Below, piece by piece: positions 17,243 to 27,349 of a stretch of DNA of 64,000 nt. The notes beneath the pieces are model-generated. The model was not told the origin of the DNA, made no database searches, and saw only the letters and a list, made by a program, of their open reading frames with translations. Every line of letters starts with the position of its first letter. Position 1 is the first letter of the stretch. The stretch spans positions 62,001-126,000 of the forward strand of contig NZ_LTAY01000048.1 of the NCBI RefSeq assembly GCF_002050515.1, read 5' to 3'. This stretch comes from Clostridium thermobutyricum DSM 4928 (lineage in GTDB: Bacteria; Bacillota; Clostridia; Clostridiales; Clostridiaceae). Made by a program: the position numbers and the translations under genes.

Positions 17243-19262
17243 GCTAGCCTTAAAAAATGTACGAAAAAGCTTAAAGGATTATGCTATATACTTCTTAACT
17301 TTAAGCTTTGCTGTGTGTATATTTTATGCATTTAACTCAATAGGAGCACAAAGTAAAATATTAAATTCAGGTAATAATGGTGAGACAGTTAAAGCCATAG
17401 GAGAGGTAATAGGATACATATCAGTTTTTGTTTCAGTAGTACTAGGATGTCTTATTATATATGCAAATAACTTCTTGATAAAAAGAAGAAAAAGAGAACT
17501 TGGACTTTATATGAGTCTTGGAATGGGAAAAAGAAAGATATCAACAATTCTTGTTTTAGAAGAGTTAATAATAGGAGTTTTTTCTCTTATTTGTGGATTA
17601 ATTGGTGGAATAGTATTATCACAACTTTTAGGAGTACTTACTACAAAACTTTTTGGAGTATCAATAAAAAACTTTAAATTAGTATTTTCAGCAAATGCAA
17701 TGGTAAAATCAATTGTTTATTTTGGGATAATATTTGTTTTAGTAATGTTATTTAATGTAATAGTAGTTTCAAGATATAAACTTATTGATTTACTTACAGC
17801 ACATAAAAAGAATGAAAAAATAAAAGTAAAAAGCCCAGTTTTAGCAGGTATTATATTTATAATATCACTAATTGTAATTGGTGTTGCATATTATTTTGTA
17901 ATAAAAGCAGGATTCAATCCTCATGATTCTAGATTTATTATGTCTATTGTACTTGGAATTGTTGGAACATTACTTTTCTTCTATGGATTGACAGGCTTTA
18001 TAGTTTTATTACTTCAAAGAACTAAAAATGTGTATTATAAGAGATTAAACATATTTACTATAAGACAAATGAATAGCAAAATAAATACAAATTTCATTTC
18101 AATGTCAGTTATATGTTTAATGATTTTTATAACAGTAAGTTTAATCACTGTATCAGTTGGATTTAAAAATCAGAATATAAGTCAATATACACCTTTTAGT
18201 GCAACAATAGCTACTAGTGATAGTGTAAAAGGTTTTAATTTAGAGCAAGGATTAAAATCTGTTGGATTTAAATTACCAGAAGGTAGTCAAATGAATTATT
18301 TTTCAACAAAAACTATTAAAGGCGTTACATATCAAAGTGAATTTTCAAAATATGCAGATTCAACTTTAAAATCATCATATTTATGGAAATCATATAATGG
18401 TAGTTCAGCTTCAATAGATTTTATAAGTTTAACAGATTATAATAATAATCTAAAGTTACTAGGAAAAGATCCTATTACTTTAAATAATAATCAAGTATTA
18501 ATAACTTCTAATTCAAGTTTTATGTCAAAAACATTATCAAATTTCTTTAAGGATAATGGAAAACTAAAAATAAATAACAAAGAGTATTCCCCTAAAGAAG
18601 ATAAGACAATTGAAGAAAACTTAGTAACTAATCAAGGACCAACTAATTTTCTTACTGTTGTAGTAAATGATAATGTTCTAGCTAATGCAGAAATAGATTA
18701 TCAATATATAAATATAAATTACAATAAAAACAATATTAAAGAATCAGAAAAATATTTAACAAATTTATTTGGAAAATTTGGAGATATTGATATAAAAAAT
18801 CCACATGGAAAAAATGATAAAGATAATGTTTTAGCGTTTTTATCAACAAAAATTGGAGTACTAGATCAACAAAGTAGTATAACAACAATGATACTATATA
18901 TTGCACTATATATTGGAGCTATATTCTTAGTATCAAGTGCAGCTGTTTTAGCACTTCAACAACTTTCAGAAGCTAGTGATAGTTATGATAGATATAAAGC
19001 TTTAAGAAAAATTGGAGCGAGTGACAAGCAAATAAATAAAAGTATATTTACTCAAACATTAGCATACTTTGGATTACCACTTGTATTAGCACTTGTACAT
19101 GCAGGAGTGGGAATATACGTATCAAATGGACTTATAGAGATGTTAGGAAAATCAAGTATACTTACAGCATCTTTATGGACAATGGTTTGTATAGTAATAA
19201 TATACTTAGGATATTTTATAGTAACTTATTTAGGATATAAAAATATAGTAAAAGAAAGATAA
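17232..19262 (+). CDS. BceB-type ABC transporter permease
   Basis: 676 residues with the FtsX-type topology of BceB proteins: one N-terminal helix, three helices in residues 55-170, more around 200-310, a large extracytoplasmic domain of about 220 residues (about 315-540), and three C-terminal helices. The ATG at 17232 follows TTAGGAGG; a GTG at 17220 overlaps that site and is rejected. Partner of the ATPase upstream. The long external domain is the part that recognises peptide-lipid complexes in this family. Confidence 0.88.
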   Translation: MNFKLALKNVRKSLKDYAIYFLTLSFAVCIFYAFNSIGAQSKILNSGNNGETVKAIGEVIGYISVFVSVVLGCLIIYANNFLIKRRKRELGLYMSLGMGKRKISTILVLEELIIGVFSLICGLIGGIVLSQLLGVLTTKLFGVSIKNFKLVFSANAMVKSIVYFGIIFVLVMLFNVIVVSRYKLIDLLTAHKKNEKIKVKSPVLAGIIFIISLIVIGVAYYFVIKAGFNPHDSRFIMSIVLGIVGTLLFFYGLTGFIVLLLQRTKNVYYKRLNIFTIRQMNSKINTNFISMSVICLMIFITVSLITVSVGFKNQNISQYTPFSATIATSDSVKGFNLEQGLKSVGFKLPEGSQMNYFSTKTIKGVTYQSEFSKYADSTLKSSYLWKSYNGSSASIDFISLTDYNNNLKLLGKDPITLNNNQVLITSNSSFMSKTLSNFFKDNGKLKINNKEYSPKEDKTIEENLVTNQGPTNFLTVVVNDNVLANAEIDYQYININYNKNNIKESEKYLTNLFGKFGDIDIKNPHGKNDKDNVLAFLSTKIGVLDQQSSITTMILYIALYIGAIFLVSSAAVLALQQLSEASDSYDRYKALRKIGASDKQINKSIFTQTLAYFGLPLVLALVHAGVGIYVSNGLIEMLGKSSILTASLWTMVCIVIIYLGYFIVTYLGYKNIVKER

Positions 19263-19336
19263 TGACACCCTTATAGTCTAATGGACTATTTAATAAATAT
19301 AAAATTTAATACATTCAATCTCAAATATTTTGTTTT

Positions 19337-19376
19337 AATAACTCCTTTATAATTTTATAAAGGAGTTATTTTTATT
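19337..19376 (+). terminator. Terminator of the bceAB-like operon
   Basis: A near-perfect palindrome (AATAACTCCTTTATAA and its complement) followed by T-rich sequence. Confidence 0.8.
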
Positions 19377-19495
19377 TTAAATAAGTAGATAGATGAGATT
19401 TAAATTTATTTTTAAAAGTAAAATTATTATTTTTATAAAGTGAAAAATTATGAGAGATAATAAAAGTTACCTCTTTTTTTATTTTAAAAAGTAAA

Positions 19496-19524
19496 TTGAC
19501 TTTATTTTTATAGTGAGTTACAAT
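19496..19524 (+). promoter_or_regulatory. Promoter of the SDR gene
   Basis: TTGACT (19496-19501), 17 bp, TACAAT (19519-19524). GTTAC/GTAAC half-sites lie around it (19465-19469 and 19515-19519, then 19535-19539) and could be regulator contacts. Confidence 0.55.
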
Positions 19525-19556
19525 TTATTTTAATAGTAACTAAGGAGGAAAAGAAA

Positions 19557-20303
19557 ATGAAATTAATAGATAAAACAGCTATTATTACAGGAGGATCTAG
19601 TGGAATTGGATTAGAAACTGCTAGACTTTTTAATAAAGAAGGTGCAAAAGTAATTATAACTGGAAGAAATGAAGAGAAGCTTGAAAAAGCTAAAAATTTA
19701 ATTGGAGAAAATGTTATTACTTTTAAAATGGATGTAGCAAAAGTTGAAGATATATATAAATTAAAAAAATTTTTATTAGAAGAAAATATAAAACTTGATA
19801 TTTTATTTGGAAATGCAGGAATGTCTGAATGTCCTTCTATTTTTGAAACAGATGAGAAATTTTTTGATGAAATTATAAATACAAATTTAAAAAGTAATTT
19901 TTTTATTTTCACAAATTTATTTGAATTATTAAATGATAATTCATCAGTAATATTCACTTCTTCTGTTTCACATGATATGGGAGTACCAGGAGATCCATTA
20001 TATTCAGCTTCAAAAGCTGCTTTAAGAAGTTTAGTAAGAACATTTGCTGCTGATGAATCAGTTCTTAACAAAAAAATTAGGGTTAATGCAATAAGTCCTG
20101 GTCCTATTAAAACACCATTAACTGAACAAGATAATAAAGAAATGCAAAAATTAATTGATGAATATATAGAAAATACTGTTCCAATGAAAAGATGGGGAGA
20201 AGCAGAAGAAGTTGCTAAAGCAGTTTTATTTTTAGCATCAGATGATTCATCATATATGACAGCAAGTGAAATAAGAGTTGATGGAGGACTTAGTGAAATT
20301 TAA
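19557..20303 (+). CDS. Short-chain dehydrogenase/reductase
   Basis: 248 residues, classical SDR length. The Rossmann TGGSSGIG motif is at residues 11-18, NAG at about 89-91, the catalytic Ser in FTSSVS, and the YxxxK pair Y149/K153. The late ISPGPIKTPL motif is also typical. These enzymes oxidise or reduce alcohols and ketones with NAD(P); T-G-R after the second strand hints at NADP preference. The substrate is unknown and the gene is alone. AAGGAGG precedes ATG 19557. Confidence 0.88.
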   Translation: MKLIDKTAIITGGSSGIGLETARLFNKEGAKVIITGRNEEKLEKAKNLIGENVITFKMDVAKVEDIYKLKKFLLEENIKLDILFGNAGMSECPSIFETDEKFFDEIINTNLKSNFFIFTNLFELLNDNSSVIFTSSVSHDMGVPGDPLYSASKAALRSLVRTFAADESVLNKKIRVNAISPGPIKTPLTEQDNKEMQKLIDEYIENTVPMKRWGEAEEVAKAVLFLASDDSSYMTASEIRVDGGLSEI

Positions 20304-20458
20304 AATAAGATAGGATGTTTAATATCAAAATATAAATTATAACTTTTAAATATAGAGGTAATAATTTAATAGAAAATAGATTTTGTAATTAATAAGAAAA
20401 AATTTATATTGATATATATTTTTTTGAGAGTAAAATAGAATAAAAAGGAGATGATATT

Positions 20459-20887
20459 ATGTTTTTTATTGGTATATTTGGAACATCATTTAAAGAGAAA
20501 ATAATAAAAATTTTAAATTCAATACCTTGTAAAAGTTGCAATTGGAATACAAGTGGAAAACTAATAAAAAAATATAGTTATTTTCATTTCTTTTTTATTC
20601 CTATTTTTAAATATGGAATAGAATATTATGTAGTATGCAATAGATGTAATTCAATTTATAGAATATCTAAGGAAAAAGGGTTAGCTTTAGAAAGAGGCGA
20701 GATAACTGAGTTAAAGGCTTATGATTTAGAGTATTTAGGAAAAGAAAATAATTATAATAGTAATAATTATGAGAGAAACAATGGGTTTAATAGTGAATTT
20801 AATTTAAAAAGCAAATGCCCTAAGTGTGGAGCACTTGTAGATGAAAAATTTACTTATTGCCCTGAATGTGGAGAAAAATTAAAATAA
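20459..20887 (+). CDS. Zinc-ribbon protein, unknown role
   Basis: 142 residues, AAGGAG before ATG. Two or three zinc-ribbon pairs: CKSC near residue 24, CNRC near 60, and a C-terminal CPKCGALV...CPECGEKLK ribbon near 120-140. The first part resembles the zinc_ribbon_15/zf-ribbon proteins common in Firmicutes, and an Asn-rich linker joins it to the C-terminal ribbon. Two moderately hydrophobic segments (FFIGIFG and FHFFFIPIF) may touch the membrane. The function is not known. Confidence 0.7.
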   Translation: MFFIGIFGTSFKEKIIKILNSIPCKSCNWNTSGKLIKKYSYFHFFFIPIFKYGIEYYVVCNRCNSIYRISKEKGLALERGEITELKAYDLEYLGKENNYNSNNYERNNGFNSEFNLKSKCPKCGALVDEKFTYCPECGEKLK

Positions 20888-20920
20888 AAAAGATTGCTTT
20901 TAATATTGCAATCTTTTTTT
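20886..20920 (+). terminator. Intrinsic terminator
   Basis: AAAAAAGATTGC pairs with GCAATCTTTTTT over a 10-nt loop, followed by T. Confidence 0.85.
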
Positions 20921-21002
20921 ATTTTAGTTTAAAAATATAATTTTAAAGCAAGTAATATATATAATTGAGGTTTGTTATATCATATTCAAAAATAGGTATT
21001 CA

Positions 21003-21031
21003 TTGACAAAAAATTCAAGGTGTGATATAAA
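21003..21031 (+). promoter_or_regulatory. htpG promoter
   Basis: TTGACA (21003-21008), 17 bp, TATAAA (21026-21031): a near-consensus sigma-A promoter ending 12 bp before the CIRCE element. Confidence 0.75.
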
Positions 21032-21043
21032 TTAATTATGCAA

Positions 21044-21070
21044 TTAGCACTCAACTGATGAGAGTGCTAA
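21044..21070. promoter_or_regulatory. CIRCE element (HrcA operator)
   Basis: TTAGCACTC, a 9-bp spacer, GAGTGCTAA: a perfect match to the CIRCE consensus. It lies between the promoter and the htpG start, so htpG should be repressed by HrcA and induced by heat. Confidence 0.95.
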
Positions 21071-21103
21071 CAAAAGGGTTTATTTTGAAAGGAGATGTTT
21101 AAA

Positions 21104-22975
21104 TTGGAAAAGAAACAATTTAAAGCAGAATCAAAAAGATTATTAGATATTGTTATTAACTCTATCTATACAAATAGAGAAATATTTTTAAGAGAGTTAA
21201 TTTCAAATGCTAGTGATGCAATTGATAAAATTTACTACAAAACTTTAAGTGATAGTTCTTTAACATTTAACAAAGGAGACTATTTTATTAAGCTTATACC
21301 AAACATGGAAGAAAGAACTCTTACTATAAGAGATACTGGAATAGGTATGACAGAAGCTGAACTTGAAGAAAATCTTGGAGTTATTGCAAAAAGTGGTTCT
21401 TTACAATTTAAGAATGAAAATGAATTAAAAGATGGATATGATATTATCGGACAATTCGGAGTTGGATTCTATTCTGCATTTTTAGTTGCAGACCATGTTA
21501 AAGTTATTACAAAAGCTTTTGGAGGAGATAAAGCATTTGTTTGGGAATCTGATGGAGTAGATGGGTATACAATTTCAGAAGGTGAAAAAGATTCATTTGG
21601 AACAGATATAGTTCTTCACTTAAAAGAAAATACAGAAGATGAAAACTTTGATGAATATCTAAATGAGTATAAATTAAGAAGTTTAATTAAGAAATATTCA
21701 GATTTCATAAGATATCCTATTAAGCTTGATGCTAAGAAATCAAGACTTAAAGAAGGTTCAGAAGATGAATATGAAGAGTATATAGAAGAAGAAACAATAA
21801 ACAGTATGGTACCTCTTTGGAGAAAAAATAAGAAAGAGCTTACTGATGAAGATTATAATAATTTCTATTTTGAAAAAAGATTTGGTTTTGATAAACCATT
21901 AAAACATATACACATAAGTGTTGATGGAATGATAAGTTATAATTCAATTATGTTTATTCCTGAAAACACTCCTTATGATTATTACACAAAAGAATATAAA
22001 AAAGGATTAGAACTATATTCAAACGGTGTATTAATAATGGAAAAATGTGAAGAATTACTTCCTGATTATTTCGGATTTGTAAAAGGAATTGTTGATTCTC
22101 AGGATCTTTCATTAAATATATCAAGAGAATTATTACAACATGATAGACAATTAAAGAGAATTGCTAAAAATATAAAAAATAAAATAAAAAATGAGCTTGA
22201 ATCTATGATTAAAAATGATAGAGAAGCTTATGAAAAATTCTATAAATCATTTGGTAGACAGCTTAAATATGGTGTTTATGATGACTTTGGTGCAAATAAA
22301 GATGATTTAAAGGATTTAATAATGTTCTATTCATCTAAAGAAAAGAAAATGGTAACTTTAAATGAATATATTGAAAGAATGCCAGAAGATCAAAAATATA
22401 TTTACTATGCTTCAGGTGAATCAAATGATAGAATTGAAAAAATGCCACAAACTGAAATGGTTCTAGATAAAGGCTATGAAATTCTTTATTTTACAGAAGA
22501 TATAGATGAATTTGCTATAAAAATACTTCAAAGCTATAAAGAAAAAGAATTTAAATCAGTTTCAGCAGGTGATTTAGGAATAGAAAATAAAGAAGAAGAA
22601 ACTAAAGCAAATGAAGAAAATAAAGATTTATTTACTGGAATCAAGGAAGCTTTAGGTGGAAAAGTTAAGGAAGTTAGAGCATCTTCAAAATTAAAGAAAT
22701 ATCCTGTATGTCTTTCAGCTGAAGGCGAACTTTCAATCGAAATGGAAAAAATATTAAACTCAATGCCTAATAATGAAGGAGTTAAATCAGAAAAAGTATT
22801 AGAAATAAATACAAATCACGAAGTATTTACTTCATTAAAGAATGCTTATACTGGAGATAAAGATAAATTCAATCTTTATGTTAACTTATTATATAATCAA
22901 GCACTTCTTATGGAAGGATTAAGCATAGAAGATCCAACTGAATTTGCAAATGATATTTGTAAATTAATGAAATAA
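21104..22975 (+). CDS. htpG: Molecular chaperone HtpG (Hsp90)
   Basis: 623 residues. The product starts [15 protein letters not shown], as usual for HtpG, if TTG 21104 is the start; the ATG at 21095 is fused to the AAAGGAG site and would add three odd residues. The N-terminal GHKL ATPase domain shows [14 protein letters not shown] (Asn and Asp for Mg-ATP), DTGIGMT and [11 protein letters not shown]. Middle and C-terminal dimerisation domains follow, to a normal length. It is an ATP-driven cytoplasmic chaperone. Controlled by CIRCE/HrcA, which is unlike B. subtilis, where htpG is outside the HrcA regulon. Monocistronic. Confidence 0.95.
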   Translation: MEKKQFKAESKRLLDIVINSIYTNREIFLRELISNASDAIDKIYYKTLSDSSLTFNKGDYFIKLIPNMEERTLTIRDTGIGMTEAELEENLGVIAKSGSLQFKNENELKDGYDIIGQFGVGFYSAFLVADHVKVITKAFGGDKAFVWESDGVDGYTISEGEKDSFGTDIVLHLKENTEDENFDEYLNEYKLRSLIKKYSDFIRYPIKLDAKKSRLKEGSEDEYEEYIEEETINSMVPLWRKNKKELTDEDYNNFYFEKRFGFDKPLKHIHISVDGMISYNSIMFIPENTPYDYYTKEYKKGLELYSNGVLIMEKCEELLPDYFGFVKGIVDSQDLSLNISRELLQHDRQLKRIAKNIKNKIKNELESMIKNDREAYEKFYKSFGRQLKYGVYDDFGANKDDLKDLIMFYSSKEKKMVTLNEYIERMPEDQKYIYYASGESNDRIEKMPQTEMVLDKGYEILYFTEDIDEFAIKILQSYKEKEFKSVSAGDLGIENKEEETKANEENKDLFTGIKEALGGKVKEVRASSKLKKYPVCLSAEGELSIEMEKILNSMPNNEGVKSEKVLEINTNHEVFTSLKNAYTGDKDKFNLYVNLLYNQALLMEGLSIEDPTEFANDICKLMK

Positions 22976-22980
22976 TGTTT

Positions 22981-23026
22981 AAAGATTCTTATAATATTTA
23001 AATATATTATAAGAATCTTTTTTTTT
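22981..23026 (+). terminator. Terminator of htpG
   Basis: A 17-bp perfect stem (22981-22997 with 23004-23020) followed by a run of T. Confidence 0.85.
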
Positions 23027-23229
23027 GATTAAAAAAAATAGAATTAAATTGGTTATAAGTAAAAAAATTTTTTTTACATAAATTATTATTTTTAGAGAAA
23101 AAATAATAAAAATTGTTTCAAATAAAATAAAAAATAAAAGTAAACATATACATATACTTAAAAAGTAAAAAGTAGAAAAAGGTAGTAAAAAAGTTTATAA
23201 AAATTTATTTTTAATTAACATTATATTCT

Positions 23230-23259
23230 TTGAGTTAAAAGTTTGTTGAGATATATAAT
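23230..23259 (+). promoter_or_regulatory. Probable promoter of the ClC gene
   Basis: TTGAGT (23230-23235), 18 bp, TATAAT (23254-23259). The gap 23027-23368 is otherwise AT-rich sequence in which I see no gene. Confidence 0.45.
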
Positions 23260-23368
23260 AAGGTGTAGGTAAAATAAAATGTAAGCTTTAACGAATTAAT
23301 AATTAAGAGATATTTTAAATTTAATCTAAAAAGCTAAAACACAAAAAAATAATGATAGGAGGATAAAA

Positions 23369-24937
23369 ATGGACAGTAAGATAGCTAAGATGATAAGTGC
23401 TTCTAAACTAAAAGTTGTTCTAGAAAGTGTTATCGTAGGAATTGGAGTTGGACTATTAGTTTCACTATATAGACTTGTTTTAAAATACGTATTAAAGTAT
23501 ACCTACTTGACATATAATTTCATTGGAAGACATATTCTTTACATAATTATAGGTCTAATAGTACTTGCTATAGTTGGTATTATTGTGGGACTGATGGTTA
23601 AAGATGAGTCTATGATTAGTGGAAGTGGTATTCCGCAAATCGAAGGTATTTTAACAGGATATTTTAAAGCACCATCACCTGTAAAAGTAGTTTTGTATAA
23701 ATTCGTAGGTGGAGTTTTAGCAATTGGAAGTGGATTATCATTAGGAATAGAAGGACCATCTATTCAATTAGGGGCAAGTATAGGTCACATATTTGGTAAT
23801 ATAACAAAAAGACTTAAGCTAGAAAAAAGATTTTTGATTTCAAGTGGAGCCGGAGCTGGGCTTGCAGCGGCGTTTAATGCGCCATTTGCGGGAGCTTTAT
23901 TCGTACTTGAAGAAGTACATAAGAAATTTACTCCAATGCTATTTGTATCTGCAATAGCAGCTGCTGTTTCATCAGATGCCATTACTTGGATTTTCTTTGG
24001 CAAAGGTCAAATATTAGAAGCACATGTACTATCAACAGTACCTTTTAGATATTATGGATACTTAGTAATCTTAGGAATAATTGTAGGATGCGCAGGAGCT
24101 TTTTATAATTTTTCATTAGTAAAAACTATGGGACTTTATAAAAAGATAAAATTACCAATTCAATTTAGAATGATTATTCCATTTGTATGTGCAATGTTTT
24201 TTGGTATTTTTATACCACAAGTTTTAGGTGGAGGAGAAGACTTAATTGATAACGTATTAAACGGAAGAGTTGTACTAACATTTGCAATTATATTATTAAT
24301 AGCTAAATTTATATTCTCAATGATAAGTTTCTGTTCTGGTACACCAGGGGGAATTCTTTTCCCACTATTAACTTTAGGTTCATTAGTTGGAGTAATTTTT
24401 GGTGAAATATCAATACAATTCTTTGGATTAGACAGAATGTATTTAATGAATATTATTCTTTTTGCGATGGCAGGAATGTTCTCTTCTATAGTAAGAGCAC
24501 CATTAACTGGATTAATGCTTGTTTGTGAAATGAGTGGATCATTTACTCAATTTGGACCAATAATTCTTGTATGTGGAGTATCTTATTTAGTAGCTGAATT
24601 ATTAAGAAGTGAACCAGTATACGAATCATTATTTAAAATGAGACTTCATTCAATGGAACCGAAAGAAAAGAGCGAAGAATATGCTAAAGAAAATAAAGGT
24701 GAAGTTGTTGTTTCTTATATAGTAGGTATGGGTTCAGATATAGCTGGTAAGAAGTTAAAAGAAATTAACTTAGGAAAAAATGTATTAATAATTTCTATTG
24801 AAAGAGAAGGAGAAATATTAATACCTAATGGAGAGACTGTAATAATGGCAGGTGACACGATAAGCACCTTAGCTAGTGAAAATAAAGAAATTCAACTAAG
24901 AGAAAGATTAGAAGAACTTTGTGAATGTGATTTATAA
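23369..24937 (+). CDS. ClC-family chloride channel or antiporter with C-terminal RCK_C domain
   Basis: 522 residues, AGGAGG before ATG. About ten to twelve membrane helices carry the ClC signatures: GSGIPQ (about 88-93), LGIEGPSIQLG (about 125-135, the E-gate motif) and TPGGILFPLL further on. The last 80 residues form a soluble TrkA-C/RCK_C regulatory domain (GSDIAGKKLKEI, then a PNGETVIMAGD loop), an uncommon but known ClC fusion that may sense a nucleotide or ion. The conserved EGP glutamate is compatible with either chloride/proton exchange or channel activity. Closed by a terminator. Confidence 0.9.
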   Translation: MDSKIAKMISASKLKVVLESVIVGIGVGLLVSLYRLVLKYVLKYTYLTYNFIGRHILYIIIGLIVLAIVGIIVGLMVKDESMISGSGIPQIEGILTGYFKAPSPVKVVLYKFVGGVLAIGSGLSLGIEGPSIQLGASIGHIFGNITKRLKLEKRFLISSGAGAGLAAAFNAPFAGALFVLEEVHKKFTPMLFVSAIAAAVSSDAITWIFFGKGQILEAHVLSTVPFRYYGYLVILGIIVGCAGAFYNFSLVKTMGLYKKIKLPIQFRMIIPFVCAMFFGIFIPQVLGGGEDLIDNVLNGRVVLTFAIILLIAKFIFSMISFCSGTPGGILFPLLTLGSLVGVIFGEISIQFFGLDRMYLMNIILFAMAGMFSSIVRAPLTGLMLVCEMSGSFTQFGPIILVCGVSYLVAELLRSEPVYESLFKMRLHSMEPKEKSEEYAKENKGEVVVSYIVGMGSDIAGKKLKEINLGKNVLIISIEREGEILIPNGETVIMAGDTISTLASENKEIQLRERLEELCECDL

Positions 24938-24942
24938 ATTAT

Positions 24943-24978
24943 AAAAAAGCTATCCAATAAAATTTGGGTAGCTTTTTT
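24943..24978 (+). terminator. Terminator of the ClC gene
   Basis: AAAAAAGCTA pairs with TAGCTTTTTT, extended by two G-C pairs, with a T-run. Confidence 0.85.
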
Positions 24979-25162
24979 ATTTTGCTAAATTAAAAATTTA
25001 TTTATATAACTTAAAAAGTTGATATAGAAATAATAGATAAATAATGTACAATTTATATATTTAATAAATATTAGATATTATTTTGAGATAAATTATTGAA
25101 AAATAAAAATTAAAGGATTATATTCGAATAAATAGATGAAAGTTAGAAAGAGAGGAAATTAA

Positions 25163-25717
25163 ATGAAAGATATGGACAAGTTTATAAGTTATTTAACAGG
25201 AAAATTTGATAATCATGAACAAATAGAAAGCGAAGAGAAAAACGGAAATATAGTGCATCCTAAATCAAAGCATTCAGCTTATGTTTTTAATGATAAAATA
25301 GAAAATTTACCTAATGACTTTAAAGACTATTTTATAATAGAAGAAGGATATTATGAAATGGGAGAGATGAAACAAGATATACATCATATCTTTAAGCTTT
25401 CAAAAAATGAAAATGGAAATTTAATATTAGAATCATATGAAATTTCTAATTTAGATGATAATGAATTAAAGAATTATAATAATATAAATATTAAATTTGA
25501 AGATTTAAAAGAATCACATAAATTTACTCCAATAGAATATATTTTTAAAGATAATGCATTTGAGGGAATATCAATTAGTAATCTTCCTGATGATGTAACT
25601 TTAGAAATAAAACAAAGAGTTGAAAAAGATGCTCTAATGGTAAGTGAAATTTTAAGAAAAGATGGAAAAATAACTTTTGGTCTTGAAGAGCCTATAATAT
25701 ATAAAAGAATTAAATAA
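25163..25717 (+). CDS. Hypothetical protein, weakly CpcT/CpeT-like
   Basis: 184 residues, AGAGGAAA before ATG. It opens with FISYLTGKFDNHEQ, which resembles the start of the CpcT/CpeT-type beta-barrel family (a GxFxNxEQ motif), then a FIIEEGYYEMGEMKQDIHHIFKL segment in the place where those proteins have a Y-rich strand. In a non-photosynthetic host this would not be a bilin lyase; a ligand-binding barrel is possible. Low confidence in the family. It lies 15 bp before the phosphatase gene, so probably co-transcribed. Confidence 0.6.
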   Translation: MKDMDKFISYLTGKFDNHEQIESEEKNGNIVHPKSKHSAYVFNDKIENLPNDFKDYFIIEEGYYEMGEMKQDIHHIFKLSKNENGNLILESYEISNLDDNELKNYNNINIKFEDLKESHKFTPIEYIFKDNAFEGISISNLPDDVTLEIKQRVEKDALMVSEILRKDGKITFGLEEPIIYKRIK

Positions 25718-25732
25718 TAGGAAAATAAAAGA

Positions 25733-26482
25733 ATGGAAAATAAAAAAGGGCGAATATTTATTACAAGTGATGTGCATGGATGTTTAGATGAATTAATAAA
25801 AGGATTAGAATTAATTAATTTTAAATCTAATGACATTTTATATGTGTTAGGGGATGCAAATGATAAAGGTCCTAAAAGTTTAGAAACAATTGATTATATA
25901 AGAAACAAGAAGAATATAATTCATATTAAAGGAAACCATGAATATGCAATAGAGCGTTCAATAGAAGGAGATATACGAATACCTAATAAAAAGCAAATTT
26001 TAAAAGAAGTAGAAGAAAGAAATATAATAGATAATGGATATAAAGAATCGCTTTATAGATATATTAAAGGGTTGCCATATTATATTATAGAAGGAGATTT
26101 TCTTCTTATTCATGGTGGAATAGATATAAATATTGAAGATACTAAAGAGGAAATAATTAAAAAATTAGAAGATAAGGCAATAGAAGAACAAGTTTTATTA
26201 AATAGGGAATTTTGGATAAATATTTTTGATCCTATCTATAAAACAAAAGAAAATAATTTTGGGTCAAAATATTTAAATATAATAATAGGACACACTCCAA
26301 TGCAAAATACATTTGAAAAGAATATAAATATAGGAATAAGAGAAAATAAATATGGTAAAAAAGTTATTTGCTTAGATACTGGAGTATTTACTTCAGCAAA
26401 AAATTATGATGGAAAATTATCTATAATAGAAATAGGAAAAGATAATATATTAAATATAGTATATGTAAATTCAAGTATTTGA
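25733..26482 (+). CDS. Metallophosphoesterase (PP2A-like/PrpE type)
   Basis: 249 residues. The metal-binding motifs of the calcineurin-like family are all present: SDVHGC (residues 11-16), GDANDKGP (about 38-45), GNHE (about 66-69), later LIHGG and IIGHTP. This architecture is that of small bacterial serine/threonine or diadenosine-polyphosphate phosphatases; Asn replaces the more common Tyr/Phe in the second motif. The substrate is not known. The ribosome binding site (AGGAAA) is weak, and the gene follows its neighbour by 15 bp. Confidence 0.85.
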   Translation: MENKKGRIFITSDVHGCLDELIKGLELINFKSNDILYVLGDANDKGPKSLETIDYIRNKKNIIHIKGNHEYAIERSIEGDIRIPNKKQILKEVEERNIIDNGYKESLYRYIKGLPYYIIEGDFLLIHGGIDINIEDTKEEIIKKLEDKAIEEQVLLNREFWINIFDPIYKTKENNFGSKYLNIIIGHTPMQNTFEKNINIGIRENKYGKKVICLDTGVFTSAKNYDGKLSIIEIGKDNILNIVYVNSSI

Positions 26483-26641
26483 TAAATAAAAAGAAATATT
26501 GATTTGAAAATATAAAAGATTTTTATACTGAAAATATAAAATTATATTGAGAAATTTCATAATGATTATTTTTATAGATAATAAATTAAGATTCATATAG
26601 ATAAAATAAAAATATTAAGATTAAGGAGAGATTATAAAATT

Positions 26642-27148
26642 ATGAAAATAAAAAGTAATTCAATAAATGAAAATGGATATTTTTATGATAAGTATGGAAA
26701 ATACGGAGAAAAATTTTTAAAGGGAATGCCAAGTCATTCAATAGATTTTGAAATTATTGATGCACCAGAAGGAACTAAAAGCTTTGCTTTTATATTAGAT
26801 GACCATGATGCAATGGCTGTATGTGGATTTACTTGGGTACATTGGGCAGGAGCCAATTTAAAGAAGACAAAAGTAAATGAAGGTGAATCAGAAAATGCTT
26901 CAGATTTTATTCAGGGAGTAAATAGTTGGGGAGCACCTATATTAGGAGAGGAAGCTCTTTCAAGAGAAGAAGCATCAAATTATGGAGGAATGGCACCACC
27001 TAATTGTGCACATACATACGAATTAAGAGTTTATGCTTTAGATTGTGAAGTAAATTTAGAAAATGGATTTTTAGTAAATGAATTATATAATGAAATGAGA
27101 GGTCATATACTAGAAGTCGCTACATTAGAAGGGTTATATAGAAGTTAA
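26642..27148 (+). CDS. YbhB/YbcL-family PEBP (Raf-kinase-inhibitor-like) protein
   Basis: 168 residues, AAGGAG before ATG. The phosphatidylethanolamine-binding fold motifs are visible: FAFILDDHDA, FTWVHWAGANL, NSWGAPILGEE, and a YGGMAPPNCAHTYELRVYAL region matching the family GPxPP...HxYxFxxYAL motif. These small cytoplasmic proteins bind phospho-ligands; the role in bacteria is unclear. Alone between terminators. Confidence 0.88.
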   Translation: MKIKSNSINENGYFYDKYGKYGEKFLKGMPSHSIDFEIIDAPEGTKSFAFILDDHDAMAVCGFTWVHWAGANLKKTKVNEGESENASDFIQGVNSWGAPILGEEALSREEASNYGGMAPPNCAHTYELRVYALDCEVNLENGFLVNELYNEMRGHILEVATLEGLYRS

Positions 27149-27161
27149 TAAATAGAGTATT

Positions 27162-27194
27162 AAAAATGGTAACTTATTTAGTTACCATTTTTTT
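27162..27194 (+). terminator. Intrinsic terminator
   Basis: AAAAATGGTAAC pairs with GTTACCATTTTT over a short loop, followed by T. Confidence 0.85.
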
Positions 27195-27349
27195 ATTTAA
27201 AAAATTAAATACTATGATTTTATTTCAAATAAAATTAAAAACATAGTAACAAAATAAATATCTATATAAAAAATTAGGAGTACACTTAATTATAGATATA
27301 ACAAAATTTTACTGAGAGATAATTTATTGACAGAGAGGAAGTAATAAAT

